From G025836975 sp040391135 (GTDB taxonomy: Bacteria > Pseudomonadota > Gammaproteobacteria > Burkholderiales > Burkholderiaceae_B): a stretch of DNA of 64,000 bases. The stretch spans positions 1-64,000 of the forward strand of contig JBEBYL010000009.1 in the NCBI GenBank assembly GCA_040391135.1. The letters run 5' to 3'. The notes under the pieces are model-generated. The model was not told the DNA's origin. It made no database searches and was given only the letters and a program-made list of their open reading frames with translations. Within the stretch, counting starts at the first letter, position 1; every line of letters starts with the position of its first letter. The position numbers and the translations under genes are program-made. Shown here in pieces: positions 7,931 to 16,953 of this stretch.

Positions 7931-9067
7931 TTATTCGATGCCGCGCGCCCGGTCGCGGGCGAATTCAGCCCGCCATTGCTCGAAACGGCCGGCCTCGATG
8001 GCCTCCCGCATCTCTTGCATGATGGTCAGGTAGAAATGCAGATTATGCAGCGTATTCAGGCGCGAACCGGTGATTTCGTTGGCGCGCTGCAAATGATGCA
8101 GGTAGGCCCTGGAAAAATGGCTGCATGTATGGCATTTGCAGGAAGGATCCAGCGGCCGGGTGTCGTCGCGATAGCGGGCATTGCGTATCTTGATGTCGCC
8201 GTAGCGGGTAAAAAGCCAGCCATTGCGCGCATTGCGGGTCGGCATCACGCAATCGAACATATCCACGCCGCGGCTTACGCCTTCGACCAGATCCTCGGGC
8301 GTGCCCACGCCCATCAGGTAGCGCGGCGCATCGGCCGGCAGGCGCGGCGCAACGTGGGCCAGCACGCGCATCATGTCTTCCTTGGGCTCGCCCACCGACA
8401 ATCCCCCTATGGCGTAGCCTTCGAAACCGATATCGACCAGGCCGGCCAGGGACTCGTCGCGCAGGTTCTCGTACATGCCGCCCTGGACGATGCCGAACAA
8501 GGCATTGGGATTCTCCATCTCCTGGAAGGCGGAGCGGGAGCGCCGGGCCCAGCGCAGCGACATGCGCATGGACTGCGCCGCTTCCTCGGCCGTGGCCGGG
8601 CGCCCATCGATCTCGTAGGGCGTGCATTCGTCGAAGACCATGGCGATGTCGGAATTGAGCGCGCGCTGGATGCGCATGGATTCTTCGGGCGTCAGGAACA
8701 GTCTTGCGCCATCGATGGGCGAGGCGAACTTGACGCCTTCCTCGGTAATCTTGCGCAAGCCGTTCAGGCTGAATACCTGGAAGCCGCCCGAGTCGGTCAG
8801 GATGGGCTTGTCCCATTGCATGAAGCCGTGCAGTCCGCCGTGCTTTTCCATGACGTCGGTGCCGGGACGCAGCCAAAGGTGAAACGTGTTGCCCAGCACG
8901 ATTTGCGCGCCGACTTCGTCCAGCTCGTGCGGCAGCATGGCTTTAACGCTGCCGTAGGTGCCTACGGGCATGAAAATAGGCGTTTCGACCACGCCGTGAT
9001 TAAGGGTGATCCGGCCCCGGCGGGCGGCGCCGTCGGTGGCCAGAAGCTTGAACTGTAAACCGGTCAT
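7931..9067 (-). CDS. tgt: Queuine tRNA-ribosyltransferase
   Basis: 378 residues, the usual length for bacterial Tgt. It exchanges guanine-34 for preQ1 in tRNAs with GUN anticodons. Visible features are DSGGFQVFSL in the active-site region at about 92-101, GGLSVGEPKEDM, the catalytic region MFDCVMPTRNARNG at about 270, and the zinc-binding C-x-C-x2-C of CKCHTCSHF near the C-terminus. It overlaps queA by four bases, so the two queuosine genes are translationally coupled, and it is upstream of yajC-secD-secF. Confidence 0.97.
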   Translation of the reverse strand: MTGLQFKLLATDGAARRGRITLNHGVVETPIFMPVGTYGSVKAMLPHELDEVGAQIVLGNTFHLWLRPGTDVMEKHGGLHGFMQWDKPILTDSGGFQVFSLNGLRKITEEGVKFASPIDGARLFLTPEESMRIQRALNSDIAMVFDECTPYEIDGRPATAEEAAQSMRMSLRWARRSRSAFQEMENPNALFGIVQGGMYENLRDESLAGLVDIGFEGYAIGGLSVGEPKEDMMRVLAHVAPRLPADAPRYLMGVGTPEDLVEGVSRGVDMFDCVMPTRNARNGWLFTRYGDIKIRNARYRDDTRPLDPSCKCHTCSHFSRAYLHHLQRANEITGSRLNTLHNLHFYLTIMQEMREAIEAGRFEQWRAEFARDRARGIE

Positions 9068-10104
9068 TGCTTGGCTGATTCTATGAACATGGCATCGCCG
9101 TAGCTGAAGAAGCGATACCGGGATTGGACGGCATGCTCGTAGGCACGCTGAATGGGTTCCATGCCTGCCAAGGCCGACACCAGCATGAGCAGGGTGGACT
9201 GAGGCAGATGGAAGTTGGTGATCAGGGCATCCACCCAGGCGAATTTGTATCCGGGTGTAATGAACAGGCGGGTGTCGCCCTCGATGACGCCGGAAGCGTC
9301 GGCATGCGGCGCGGCGGATTCCAGCGCTCGGACGCTGGTGGTGCCCACGGCCACGATGCGGCCGCCGGCCGCCTTCGTGGCCTTTATACGGGCGATGGTC
9401 TCGGGCTGCACGCTGTAGCGTTCGGCATGCATGATGTGTTCGCTGAGCTTTTGCGTGCGCACCGGCTGGAATGTCCCCGCGCCCACGTGCAGCGTGACGA
9501 AGGCCTGGGCGATGCCCAGCTCCGTCAAACGCGCCAGCATGTCCTGGTCGAAATGCAGGCCCGCCGTCGGAGCCGCCACCGCGCCGGGTTCGCGCGCATA
9601 CACCGTCTGGTAGCGCTCGTCATCCTCCTGGCCGGCGGCATGCTCTATATAAGGGGGCAGGGGCGTTGCGCCGTGGCGATCCAGCAAATCGAGCACGCGC
9701 TCGGGAAACTCGATCTCGAACAGTTCGCCTTGGCGCCCCGCGACGGTGGCGGAAAATGCGCCATCGGCCAGTATCAGCCGGCTGCCCGGCTTAGGCGATT
9801 TGCTGGCCTTGACATGCGCCAGCGCCGTCGCTGCGGCGGTGATGCGTTCGATCAGCACTTCTACTTTGCCGCCGCTTTCCTTTTGCCCCAGCAGTCTGGC
9901 CTTGATGACGCGGGTATTGTTGAACACCAGCAGGTCGGTGGGTTTCAGCAGGCTGGGCAGGTCGATGAATTGCCGGTCATGCAGCCCGCCTTTTGCGTCC
10001 AGGTGGAGCAGGCGGCTGTCGGCGCGCCGGGCGGCGGGCGATTGGGCAATGAGTTCCTGCGGCAGCTCGTAATTGAACTGGGAAAGTTCGAGATCAGGGT
10101 TCAC
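9064..10104 (-). CDS. queA: S-adenosylmethionine:tRNA ribosyltransferase-isomerase
   Basis: 346 residues. QueA transfers the ribosyl part of SAM to preQ1 in tRNA, giving epoxyqueuosine, the step after Tgt. Family segments include FNYELPQELIAQSPAARR at about 10-27, LLVFNNTRVIKARLLG, and VAAPTAGLHFDQDML in the middle. The chosen start is GTG at 10104, which gives the normal N-terminus for the family, but no convincing Shine-Dalgarno precedes it. It is the first gene of the minus-strand operon and is divergent from dacB. Confidence 0.96.
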   Translation of the reverse strand: MNPDLELSQFNYELPQELIAQSPAARRADSRLLHLDAKGGLHDRQFIDLPSLLKPTDLLVFNNTRVIKARLLGQKESGGKVEVLIERITAAATALAHVKASKSPKPGSRLILADGAFSATVAGRQGELFEIEFPERVLDLLDRHGATPLPPYIEHAAGQEDDERYQTVYAREPGAVAAPTAGLHFDQDMLARLTELGIAQAFVTLHVGAGTFQPVRTQKLSEHIMHAERYSVQPETIARIKATKAAGGRIVAVGTTSVRALESAAPHADASGVIEGDTRLFITPGYKFAWVDALITNFHLPQSTLLMLVSALAGMEPIQRAYEHAVQSRYRFFSYGDAMFIESAKQ

Positions 10105-10249
10105 GTGAAAGGTCAGCTAAAGGGCGCGGCATGCGCCCGTAATGAGTTTTGTGCCGGTATTTTAAGCCGCCGCGGCGATTTTCTGCTCTGGCCCCATACA
10201 GGAGGGGCCTTCTTTGGTTATGCTGATGCTTTTTCAGGGACGCCGCATC

Positions 10250-11713
10250 ATGTCATTCTTGCTGCCGCCACAGGGCTGGGCTCGTATACGGGGCATTTGG
10301 CTACGCCGCGCGATCCTGGCGTGGGCGCTGGCGGGGGTTTCCGCCGGAAGCGTATTTGCGCAGAGTTTGCCCGATGGGCTGGACAAGCTATGGCGGGCAA
10401 CGCGGCTTCCCGGCAATTCGATGTCGCTTTATGTGCAAGAGATAGGCGGTCCGCCGTTGATTTCCGTGAATGCCGCGGAGCCGCGCAACCCGGCATCCGT
10501 CATGAAAATGGTAACCACCTGGGCCGCCTTGTCCGGACTGGGTCCCGACTACACCTGGCGCACGGCTTTTTACGCCAAGGATGGCGGGCGGGTCGATGCT
10601 TATGGAACGCTGAGCGGCCCCTTGTACCTGAAGGCCGGGGGCGATCCCTTCCTGACTATCGAAGAACTCTGGGGGCTGCTGCGCGAGTTGCGCCTGCGCG
10701 GAATCAAGAATCTTTCCGAGGTCGTGGTGGACCGGTCCCTGTTCGGCCAGGTCGCCAGCGACCCGGGGGAATTCGACGGCGCTCCCGATCGGCCCTATAA
10801 CGCCAGCCCGGACACCATGATGGTGGGCCTGGGCGCCGTGCGTCTTCTGTTCCAGCCCGATCGGCAGGCCCGCAAGTGGGTTCCCATCATCGATCCTCCC
10901 GTGCAGGGCCTGCGCATCGACGGCGACATCAAATGGAGCGATGCGGTATGCCCCGGTTCGCCTTCGGTGTCGACCCAGATTGCCGCCTCGGGCCGCGATA
11001 TTGTCGTCCGCTTGAGCGGCACGGCGGCCGGCTCTTGCGGCGAGTTCAGCGTCTACCGCCTGGCGCTGTCGCAGCCGCAATATTTTTCCGCGCTGTTCCA
11101 GATGCTTTGGAAGGAATTGGGCGGCACGCTGGCCAAGGGCCTGCGGGACGGCAAGATGCCGGCGGGACTGGCGCCGGTGGTATGGCGCGATTCGGAAACC
11201 CTGGCCGATACCATTCGCCAGATCAACAAGCAAAGCAACAATGTCATGGCGCGCACCTTGCTGTTGACCCTGGGGGCGGAAAAGCGCGGGCCCGGGGCCA
11301 CCACGCAGACCGGCGGCGCCGCTTTGCTGGACGTTCTGCAAAGCCAGGGCGTGGATACCCGGGGATGGGTCATCGACAACGGCGCGGGGCTGTCGCGCAC
11401 GGGCCGGCTGACGGCCCAGGGGCTGGCCGGCATGCTGGATGCCGCCTGGCGCTCGCCCCTGATGCCCGAGTTCATTTCCTCGCTGGCGATTTCGGGTGTG
11501 GACGGCACCATGCGGCGCCGGCTGCGCGACGATGAAACCAAGGGGATGGCGCATCTGAAATCAGGCACCCTGCGCGACGTCCGGGGGCTGGCGGGCTACG
11601 TCCTGGGCGCCAGCGGCAAGCGCTATATTCTGGTCAGCTTCGTCAACGATGAGCGTTCGGCGGCCGTGCGCGCTTTCGACGATGCCCTGGTCGCGTGGCT
11701 CGCCGCCCGCTAG
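10250..11713 (+). CDS. dacB: D-alanyl-D-alanine carboxypeptidase/endopeptidase (PBP4 family)
   Basis: About 487 residues from ATG 10250. A signal peptide is visible (hydrophobic AILAWALAGVSAGSVFA, cleavage before QSLP), so the enzyme acts in the periplasm on peptidoglycan peptides. The three serine-transferase motifs are present: SVMK (SxxK) shortly after the signal peptide, SNN (SxN) near residue 325 and KSG (KTG-type) near 430. The long insertion between the first two motifs is typical of class C PBPs (S13 family). Upstream in-frame starts at 10214 (TTG) and 10220 (ATG) are possible. The later ATG was chosen because AGGGA lies nine bases upstream and a shorter N-region suits a signal peptide. 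Confidence 0.93.
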   Translation: MSFLLPPQGWARIRGIWLRRAILAWALAGVSAGSVFAQSLPDGLDKLWRATRLPGNSMSLYVQEIGGPPLISVNAAEPRNPASVMKMVTTWAALSGLGPDYTWRTAFYAKDGGRVDAYGTLSGPLYLKAGGDPFLTIEELWGLLRELRLRGIKNLSEVVVDRSLFGQVASDPGEFDGAPDRPYNASPDTMMVGLGAVRLLFQPDRQARKWVPIIDPPVQGLRIDGDIKWSDAVCPGSPSVSTQIAASGRDIVVRLSGTAAGSCGEFSVYRLALSQPQYFSALFQMLWKELGGTLAKGLRDGKMPAGLAPVVWRDSETLADTIRQINKQSNNVMARTLLLTLGAEKRGPGATTQTGGAALLDVLQSQGVDTRGWVIDNGAGLSRTGRLTAQGLAGMLDAAWRSPLMPEFISSLAISGVDGTMRRRLRDDETKGMAHLKSGTLRDVRGLAGYVLGASGKRYILVSFVNDERSAAVRAFDDALVAWLAAR

Positions 11714-11755
11714 CGCTCCGTTATCATCTCATATAAGGTTTATGAAGGAAGTACC

Positions 11756-12394
11756 ATGCCCATACACGAAATCCGCCATCCGCTCATACGCCACAAGCTG
11801 GGCTTGATGCGCCGCGCCGATCTGAGCACCAAGAATTTCCGCGAAATGGCCCAGGAAATCGCCGCTTTGCTCACCTACGAGGCGTCGAAAGACTTGCCTT
11901 TGGAGCCGGCCAGCATCGAAGGCTGGTCCGGATCCCTGAACGTCGAAAAACTGGCCGGAAAGAAAGTGACCGTCGTCCCGATATTGCGGGCCGGCATAGG
12001 CATGCTGGATGGGGTGCTCAGCCTTATACCCGGAGCCAAGGTCAGCGCGGTGGGCATTGCCCGAAACGAGGAAACCCTGGAAGCCCAGACGTATCTGGAG
12101 CGCCTGGTGGGGCAGCTTGACCAGCGCCTGGCGTTGATCGTCGATCCCATGCTCGCTACCGGAGGCTCCATGGTGGCGACCATAGACTTGTTGAAAAAGG
12201 CGGGTTGCCGGAACATCCGCGCACTGGTGCTTGTGGCGGCTCCCGAGGGCATAAGCGCCGTCGAGAAGCACCATCCCGACGTGCATATCTACACGGCCTC
12301 GATAGACAGCCATCTGAACGAGGACGGCTATATCATTCCCGGCCTGGGCGATGCCGGCGACCGTATTTTCGGCACGCGGCAAAAAGTCGTCTAG
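11756..12394 (+). CDS. upp: Uracil phosphoribosyltransferase
   Basis: 212 residues, the normal length. It converts uracil and PRPP to UMP in pyrimidine salvage. The PRPP-binding motif IVDPMLATGGSM is at about 128-139 and the uracil-binding C-terminus reads IIPGLGDAGDRIFGT. GAAGGAA lies seven bases before ATG 11756. It follows dacB by 42 bp. Confidence 0.97.
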   Translation: MPIHEIRHPLIRHKLGLMRRADLSTKNFREMAQEIAALLTYEASKDLPLEPASIEGWSGSLNVEKLAGKKVTVVPILRAGIGMLDGVLSLIPGAKVSAVGIARNEETLEAQTYLERLVGQLDQRLALIVDPMLATGGSMVATIDLLKKAGCRNIRALVLVAAPEGISAVEKHHPDVHIYTASIDSHLNEDGYIIPGLGDAGDRIFGTRQKVV

Positions 12395-12482
12395 AAATCC
12401 GCCGGCCCGGGTGTAACCGCCGTACATGATTTCTAACGTTTGATCGTCAAATGCCCGGAGCCTCGCGTGCAAATAAGGTAGT

Positions 12483-13238
12483 ATGAAAACTCGGGATGTT
12501 ACTCAGGCGATGTCTATGCGTTGTGCACATTGGTATTGGGGTCTTGCGGGATTGCTGCTGAGTCTGGCGGGAAGCCCGGCGGTGGCGGGGTTGTGCCAGG
12601 CGCCATTCATGCATGATGGCGGCCGGGCGCAGCTTACCGGGTCGGGCGGCATGCAATTGGGCGCCGATCTGGCCTTCACGGAAGTCAGCAAGAAAGGCGG
12701 GGACTGCGAAGCGCGCGTGCAGGGCACGGCCACCTTCGGACTGGCGGGCTTGCCGCCGGGGAAGTCCTCGGTCGACTACTGGATGGCGGTCAAGAACGGC
12801 AAGGCCAGCTTCGAGCGGCGCGACGCCCAGGGCAAGCGCGAGCCGGTGAACGGCAAGTTCGACCTGCGCATGCTGGGGCTATTCGCTTATGGCGAGCCCA
12901 TTACGCGGGCGGGCCAGACTTTTCCGGCCCTTCGCTTCCAGATCAATCTTGACAAGAAAGCCGTCCAGACGCAGCCTATCGTTGTCCATACCGGGCAAAA
13001 AACCGTGGGCGAACGCCAGACCATGCAAACGGCGGCCGGCGAGCAGTCATGCTGGCCAGTGCGTTATACGCGCCAAACCGAGCCCACACAGGCTTCATTC
13101 AACGGTCTGGTATTGCCCGTGCCCGGCATGACCTCGTCGGTCACCGACTGGTTCTGCCCCGACGTGCATATGGTGATGAAGCAGGAAAGCCAGCAAAGCG
13201 GCGTGATGTCGCTGGTCGAGGTAACCCGGCTCGAATAG
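12483..13238 (+). CDS. Predicted secreted protein of unknown function
   Basis: 251 residues, not assigned to a family I can name. A signal peptide is clear (YWGLAGLLLSLAGSPAVA, about 18-35). Four cysteines at about residues 38, 75, 190 and 225 could make two disulfides in the periplasm. The rest is mainly polar with alternating hydrophobics, suggesting a beta-rich fold. AAGG lies six bases before ATG 12483. A second ATG at 12513 is also possible. It stands alone between upp and the yqjD-like trio. Confidence 0.75.
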   Translation: MKTRDVTQAMSMRCAHWYWGLAGLLLSLAGSPAVAGLCQAPFMHDGGRAQLTGSGGMQLGADLAFTEVSKKGGDCEARVQGTATFGLAGLPPGKSSVDYWMAVKNGKASFERRDAQGKREPVNGKFDLRMLGLFAYGEPITRAGQTFPALRFQINLDKKAVQTQPIVVHTGQKTVGERQTMQTAAGEQSCWPVRYTRQTEPTQASFNGLVLPVPGMTSSVTDWFCPDVHMVMKQESQQSGVMSLVEVTRLE

Positions 13239-13309
13239 CCGCATCCGGATTGCAGGTTTTTAGTTGTGCCGCAGTATTGTGTTAACCAACTCTTATTTAG
13301 GAGCTGATC

Positions 13310-13627
13310 ATGGCGACAAAGAAAAACGTTCAAGCAAGCGAAGAGGAATTCATCGAAAGCGTCAAGGAAAGCCTGGACGATGCCGAGAAGCTTTTGCGGG
13401 AAGCAGCCGAAGCGACGGGCGACAAGGCGGCGGAGCTGCGTGAAAGCGCCATGCGTTCGCTCAAGCGCACGCGCGAGGCGCTGTACGACACCCAGGACGC
13501 CTTGTTGGAGCGCGGCCGCCGGGCGGCGCGGGCAACCGATGACTATGTCCACGACAATCCTTGGCAAGCCATCGGTATGGCGGGCCTGGCAGGGGTGCTT
13601 ATTGGCGCCTTGATCTGCCGCCGCTAG
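13310..13627 (+). CDS. DUF883 (YqjD/ElaB-like) membrane-anchored protein
   Basis: 105 residues. A long charged helical region is followed by a C-terminal motif DNPWQAIGMAGLAGVLIG and a final RR, the pattern of YqjD/ElaB proteins, which are tail-anchored in the inner membrane and reported to associate with ribosomes in stationary phase in E. coli. AGGAG lies seven bases before ATG 13310. Two membrane-associated genes follow in the order seen in yqjD-yqjE-yqjK operons. Confidence 0.9.
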   Translation: MATKKNVQASEEEFIESVKESLDDAEKLLREAAEATGDKAAELRESAMRSLKRTREALYDTQDALLERGRRAARATDDYVHDNPWQAIGMAGLAGVLIGALICRR

Positions 13628-13669
13628 GCGGGCAATCCCTCACGACCCATCCATCGTAAAGGGCGATCT

Positions 13670-14086
13670 ATGGCGCTTCGACAATCGGTAGGCGATCTCG
13701 CCTGCACTTTGCTTTCCATCGTGCGCACCCGCCTCGAGCTATTCTCGCTCGAGGCCTCCGAGCAGAAATCGAACCTGATCGCCATCCTGGGCATGGCCTT
13801 CGGGGCATTGCTGTTTCTTACCTTGGCAGCTCTGGTTTTTTCGATAGCGGTGGCGCTGTATTTCTGGCCGACGGATCAGCGCTACCTGGCGCTGGGCTGC
13901 CTGGCCTTGATCTATGCCGTGCTGGGGGTGGGCTTGTTCTGGGCGGTGCGCCGCAAGCTGCTGTTTTCCGCCATGCCGTTTTCGGCGACCGTCGATGAGC
14001 TGCGCCGCGACCTGGCTTTGGTGGAGCGCCTGCGCGATCCCCCGCCATCAGGTCCCGGCTGGCCCGCCAATAAGGATTTGCCATGA
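13670..14086 (+). CDS. YqjE-like phage-holin-family membrane protein
   Basis: 138 residues with two hydrophobic segments (about 40-65 and 75-100), the second ending in a conserved-looking LFWAVRRKLL. It matches the YqjE/holin-superfamily-III organisation found next to DUF883 genes. It starts 42 bp after the DUF883 gene and overlaps the next gene by four bases. The function of the family is not established. Confidence 0.85.
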   Translation: MALRQSVGDLACTLLSIVRTRLELFSLEASEQKSNLIAILGMAFGALLFLTLAALVFSIAVALYFWPTDQRYLALGCLALIYAVLGVGLFWAVRRKLLFSAMPFSATVDELRRDLALVERLRDPPPSGPGWPANKDLP

Positions 14087-14424
14087 AGCCAAGCCCGCCG
14101 GCCAGGGAGCGTGCCCTGAAAATCGAGCTCCTGCGCGCGCGCGCCGCGCTGGAACGGCAAAGCATGGCGCGCGGCGTCCAGAATCTGGGCGAGGCCCTGA
14201 CGCCGCGCGCCATGCTGCGCAGCGCCTTTCCCAAGGCCTCGAGCAAGTCGCCGACCGATTGGATATTCCAGGCCCTGACGCTGACGCGGCGCTACCCCTT
14301 GCTTGCGTCCAGCGTGTCCGCCGTCCTGGGCGGGATGGGCAAGCGCCGTCGCTGGTGGCGTATCGGCGCGGGCCTGCTGCTTAGCTGGCAGGTGGCTCGC
14401 AGCATGAACCGCAAGGACGACTGA
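14083..14424 (+). CDS. YqjK-like small protein
   Basis: 113 residues, very basic, with an N-terminal predicted helix (RALKIELLRARAALERQSMA) and a weakly hydrophobic C-terminal segment (WWRIGAGLLLSWQVAR). Its start overlaps the stop of the YqjE-like gene as ATGA. Its place as third gene of a DUF883-holin-like operon points to the YqjK-like group. No function is known. Confidence 0.75.
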   Translation: MKPSPPARERALKIELLRARAALERQSMARGVQNLGEALTPRAMLRSAFPKASSKSPTDWIFQALTLTRRYPLLASSVSAVLGGMGKRRRWWRIGAGLLLSWQVARSMNRKDD

Positions 14425-14464
14425 CCGTCCGGGGTGAAAAGCCTGCGCGGGAAGGGCATGAACG

Positions 14465-16009
14465 CTACAGGCCCAGCTCGCCCCAGATGGCGTCTATGCG
14501 GCTCTTGACCGAGGCGTCCATTTCAATGGGCGTGCCCCATTCGCGCTGGGTTTCGCCCGGCCATTTGTTGGTCGCATCCAAACCCATTTTGCCGCCCAGG
14601 CCCGAAACCGGCGAAGCGAAGTCCAGATAATCGATAGGCGTATTTTCGACCAGCACCGTATCCCGGACGGGATCCATGCGGGTGGTCATGGCCCACACGA
14701 CTTCCTTCCAGTCGCGCGGGTTGATGTCGTGATCGACCACGACAATGAACTTGGTGTACATGAACTGGCGCAGTACGCTCCATAGGCCGAACATCACGCG
14801 CTTTGCATGGCCGGGGTATTGCTTGCGCATGGAAACCACCGCCAGGCGGTAGCTGCAGCCTTCGGGGGGCAGGTAGAAGTCCACGATTTCGGGCAGTTGC
14901 CGTTTCAGCAGCGGCACGAATACCTCGTTCAGGGCCACGCCAAGGACAGCCGGCTCATCGGGAGGCTTGCCGGTGTAGGTGCTGTGGTAAATGGGCTTGC
15001 GGCGCATCGTGATGCGCTCCACGGTAAAGACCGGGAACCAATCCTGTTCATTGTAGTAGCCGGTATGGTCGCCGTAAGGGCCTTCCAGCGCCATTTCGTA
15101 TCCGGTGTCGGCGGGCGCGGCGACGCCTTCGGGCGGCACGGGCCGGATGGCGCGGTTGTCCGACGAAGGAAGTATGTGCCCTTCCAGGACGATTTCGGCA
15201 AAGGCGGGCACGGACAGGTCGCTGCCCAGCGCTTTGGTGACTTCGGTGCGCGAGCCGCGCAGCAAGCCTGCAAACTGGTATTCGGACAGGCTGTCGGGTA
15301 CCGGCGTGACCGCGCCCAGTATGGTGGCCGGGTCGGCGCCCAGCGCAACGGCAATGGGAAACGGCTTGCCGGGATGAGCCAGGGCGTGATCCCGGAAATC
15401 CAGGGCCCCGCCGCGATGCGACAGCCAGCGCATGATGAGCTTGTTGCGGCCGATGAGCTGTTGGCGGTAGATGCCCAGGTTCTGGCGCTTGGCATTGGGC
15501 CCGCGCGTTATGACCAGGCCCCAGGTCAGCAGGGGAGCGACATCGCCTGGCCAGCAGCGTTGCAAGGGAATCCGGTCCAGGTCGACGTCGTCGCCTTCCA
15601 GCACGACCTCCTGGCAGGCGGCGCCCTTGATTGTCTTTGGGCTCATGTCCCATAGAGCAGCCTTGAGCATCGATACGGTCGCCAAGGCATCGCGCAGGCC
15701 GCGCGGCGGCTCGGGTTCGCGCAGGGATGCCAGCAACTCGCCCGTCTGGCGCAAGGCGCCGACATCTTCCGCGCCCATGCCCCAGGCCACCCGCCGGGGC
15801 GTTCCGAACAGATTGGCCAGCACCGGCACTTCCGCCGGCCGGCCTTTGTGCATGACGTTCTCGAAGAGCAGGGCAGGGCCTTCGGCGCGCAGCACGCGAT
15901 CGCTGATCTCGGTCATCTCCAGATCGGTGGAAACCGGATGCGCCACGCGCTTGAGTTCGCCTTTGGCTTCGAGTTGGGCGATGAAGTCTCTTAGATCACG
16001 ATATTTCAC
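14465..16009 (-). CDS. ubiD: UbiD-family decarboxylase (prenylated-FMN dependent)
   Basis: 514 residues, slightly longer than E. coli UbiD. It decarboxylates 3-polyprenyl-4-hydroxybenzoate in ubiquinone synthesis, using prenylated FMN made by UbiX, which is not in this window. Family stretches include YRDLRDFIAQLEAKGELKRV at the N-terminus, ENVMHKGRPAEVPVLANLFG, and the C-terminal IDYLDFASPVSGLGGKMGLD. It is convergent with the YqjK-like gene and divergent from the transglycosylase gene. Confidence 0.93.
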   Translation of the reverse strand: MKYRDLRDFIAQLEAKGELKRVAHPVSTDLEMTEISDRVLRAEGPALLFENVMHKGRPAEVPVLANLFGTPRRVAWGMGAEDVGALRQTGELLASLREPEPPRGLRDALATVSMLKAALWDMSPKTIKGAACQEVVLEGDDVDLDRIPLQRCWPGDVAPLLTWGLVITRGPNAKRQNLGIYRQQLIGRNKLIMRWLSHRGGALDFRDHALAHPGKPFPIAVALGADPATILGAVTPVPDSLSEYQFAGLLRGSRTEVTKALGSDLSVPAFAEIVLEGHILPSSDNRAIRPVPPEGVAAPADTGYEMALEGPYGDHTGYYNEQDWFPVFTVERITMRRKPIYHSTYTGKPPDEPAVLGVALNEVFVPLLKRQLPEIVDFYLPPEGCSYRLAVVSMRKQYPGHAKRVMFGLWSVLRQFMYTKFIVVVDHDINPRDWKEVVWAMTTRMDPVRDTVLVENTPIDYLDFASPVSGLGGKMGLDATNKWPGETQREWGTPIEMDASVKSRIDAIWGELGL

Positions 16010-16101
16010 AGAATTAGGCCAGTCAGGTTACAGTCGGGTTACATCATTCCGACCAGAGAGGGTTAACATCGACGTTCTCTATTTTATTGGGAAGGGACGC
16101 G

Positions 16102-16926
16102 ATGGCGGTCATTGGTTCCGATAGCCTGGTGGGGCGCTCTATGCGCACAGCCGGTTACCAGGTCGGTGAATTCGTGCATGTCTGCGCCATTTACCTTGGC
16201 ATCGCCGTGCTGGTCACAGTGGCGTTGAGCGCGGCCGTACCCTCTTTGCGGGAACAGGCCCGCCAGGTGCACGAGGCATTGATCATAGCCTTGCGTCCGG
16301 ATGGGCTCAAGCAGGACATGCTGGCCTCTTTCGCCAGCGACGATTTGCTTGGGGCCGCGGCCAGCGTCGACAACCCCGCCGATGGGGCGGCGCCGGCCGC
16401 CGCCGGGCTGCTCAATTTCAGCAATGCCCTCAGGGCTTCGCTGGCTGGCCGGCATGCGGCCGGCCTGACCAGCAGCCAGGCGCAGGCGCTGCGCAGCTAT
16501 ATTGCCCGCAAGTACAAGATCGCCCACAGCGTGGCGGGCGCCCTGGTCAATACGGCGTTTGTCGTGGGCAAGGAAAAGGCGCTGGATCCGCAACTGATCC
16601 TGGCGGTCATCGCCATCGAGTCGCGCTACAACCCGTATGCGGAAAGCCATGTGGGCGCGCAGGGCTTGATGCAGGTGATGACCAGCGTTCATAAAGACAA
16701 GTTCGATGCGTTCAGCGATGGGACCATGGCCGCCCTGAATCCCATTGCAAACATGCGGGTGGGCGTCCAGATTCTGTACGACTGCATCAAGCGTCGCGGC
16801 TCGGTCGAAGGCGGCCTGGCTTGTTACGTGGGCGCCACAGGCCCCAGCGATGGGGGCTACGGAGCCAAGGTCATCGCCGAATGGCGCCGCATCGCCCTGG
16901 CCTCGGGTATTCCTGTCCGGCGCTAG
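16102..16926 (+). CDS. Lytic transglycosylase domain (SLT) protein
   Basis: About 274 residues. An N-terminal hydrophobic segment (HVCAIYLGIAVLVTVALSA) acts as signal anchor. The C-terminal half is an SLT lysozyme-like domain with the catalytic glutamate in VIAIESRYNPYAES, followed by GAQGLMQVM. It would cleave peptidoglycan glycan strands with formation of 1,6-anhydro ends. ATG 16102 was chosen because AAGGGA lies four bases before it. A TTG at 16087 is a weaker alternative. Confidence 0.88.
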   Translation: MAVIGSDSLVGRSMRTAGYQVGEFVHVCAIYLGIAVLVTVALSAAVPSLREQARQVHEALIIALRPDGLKQDMLASFASDDLLGAAASVDNPADGAAPAAAGLLNFSNALRASLAGRHAAGLTSSQAQALRSYIARKYKIAHSVAGALVNTAFVVGKEKALDPQLILAVIAIESRYNPYAESHVGAQGLMQVMTSVHKDKFDAFSDGTMAALNPIANMRVGVQILYDCIKRRGSVEGGLACYVGATGPSDGGYGAKVIAEWRRIALASGIPVRR

Positions 16927-16953
16927 CGCGTGTTTTCCGCCGCGTTTTCCGGA

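Noticed and set aside
5027..9058. Long open frames on the plus strand over secF, secD, yajC and tgt (up to about 450 codons)
   Set aside because: They lie opposite well-supported minus-strand genes and show low-complexity His/Gln/Ala/Arg compositions, as expected of antisense frames in GC-rich DNA.
10122..10138. GGGCGC-GGCAT-GCGCCC hairpin upstream of queA
   Set aside because: It may be part of the queA leader, but it is short, GC-rich and expected by chance here. No regulatory class fits it.
10190..10209. GGCCCC/GGGGCC inverted repeat as a terminator
   Set aside because: It overlaps the AGGAGGGG sequence ahead of dacB and lacks a real T-run, so it is not a convincing terminator.
14425..14464. 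Possible terminator between the YqjK-like gene and ubiD
   Set aside because: The 40-bp gap holds no inverted repeat with a T-run.
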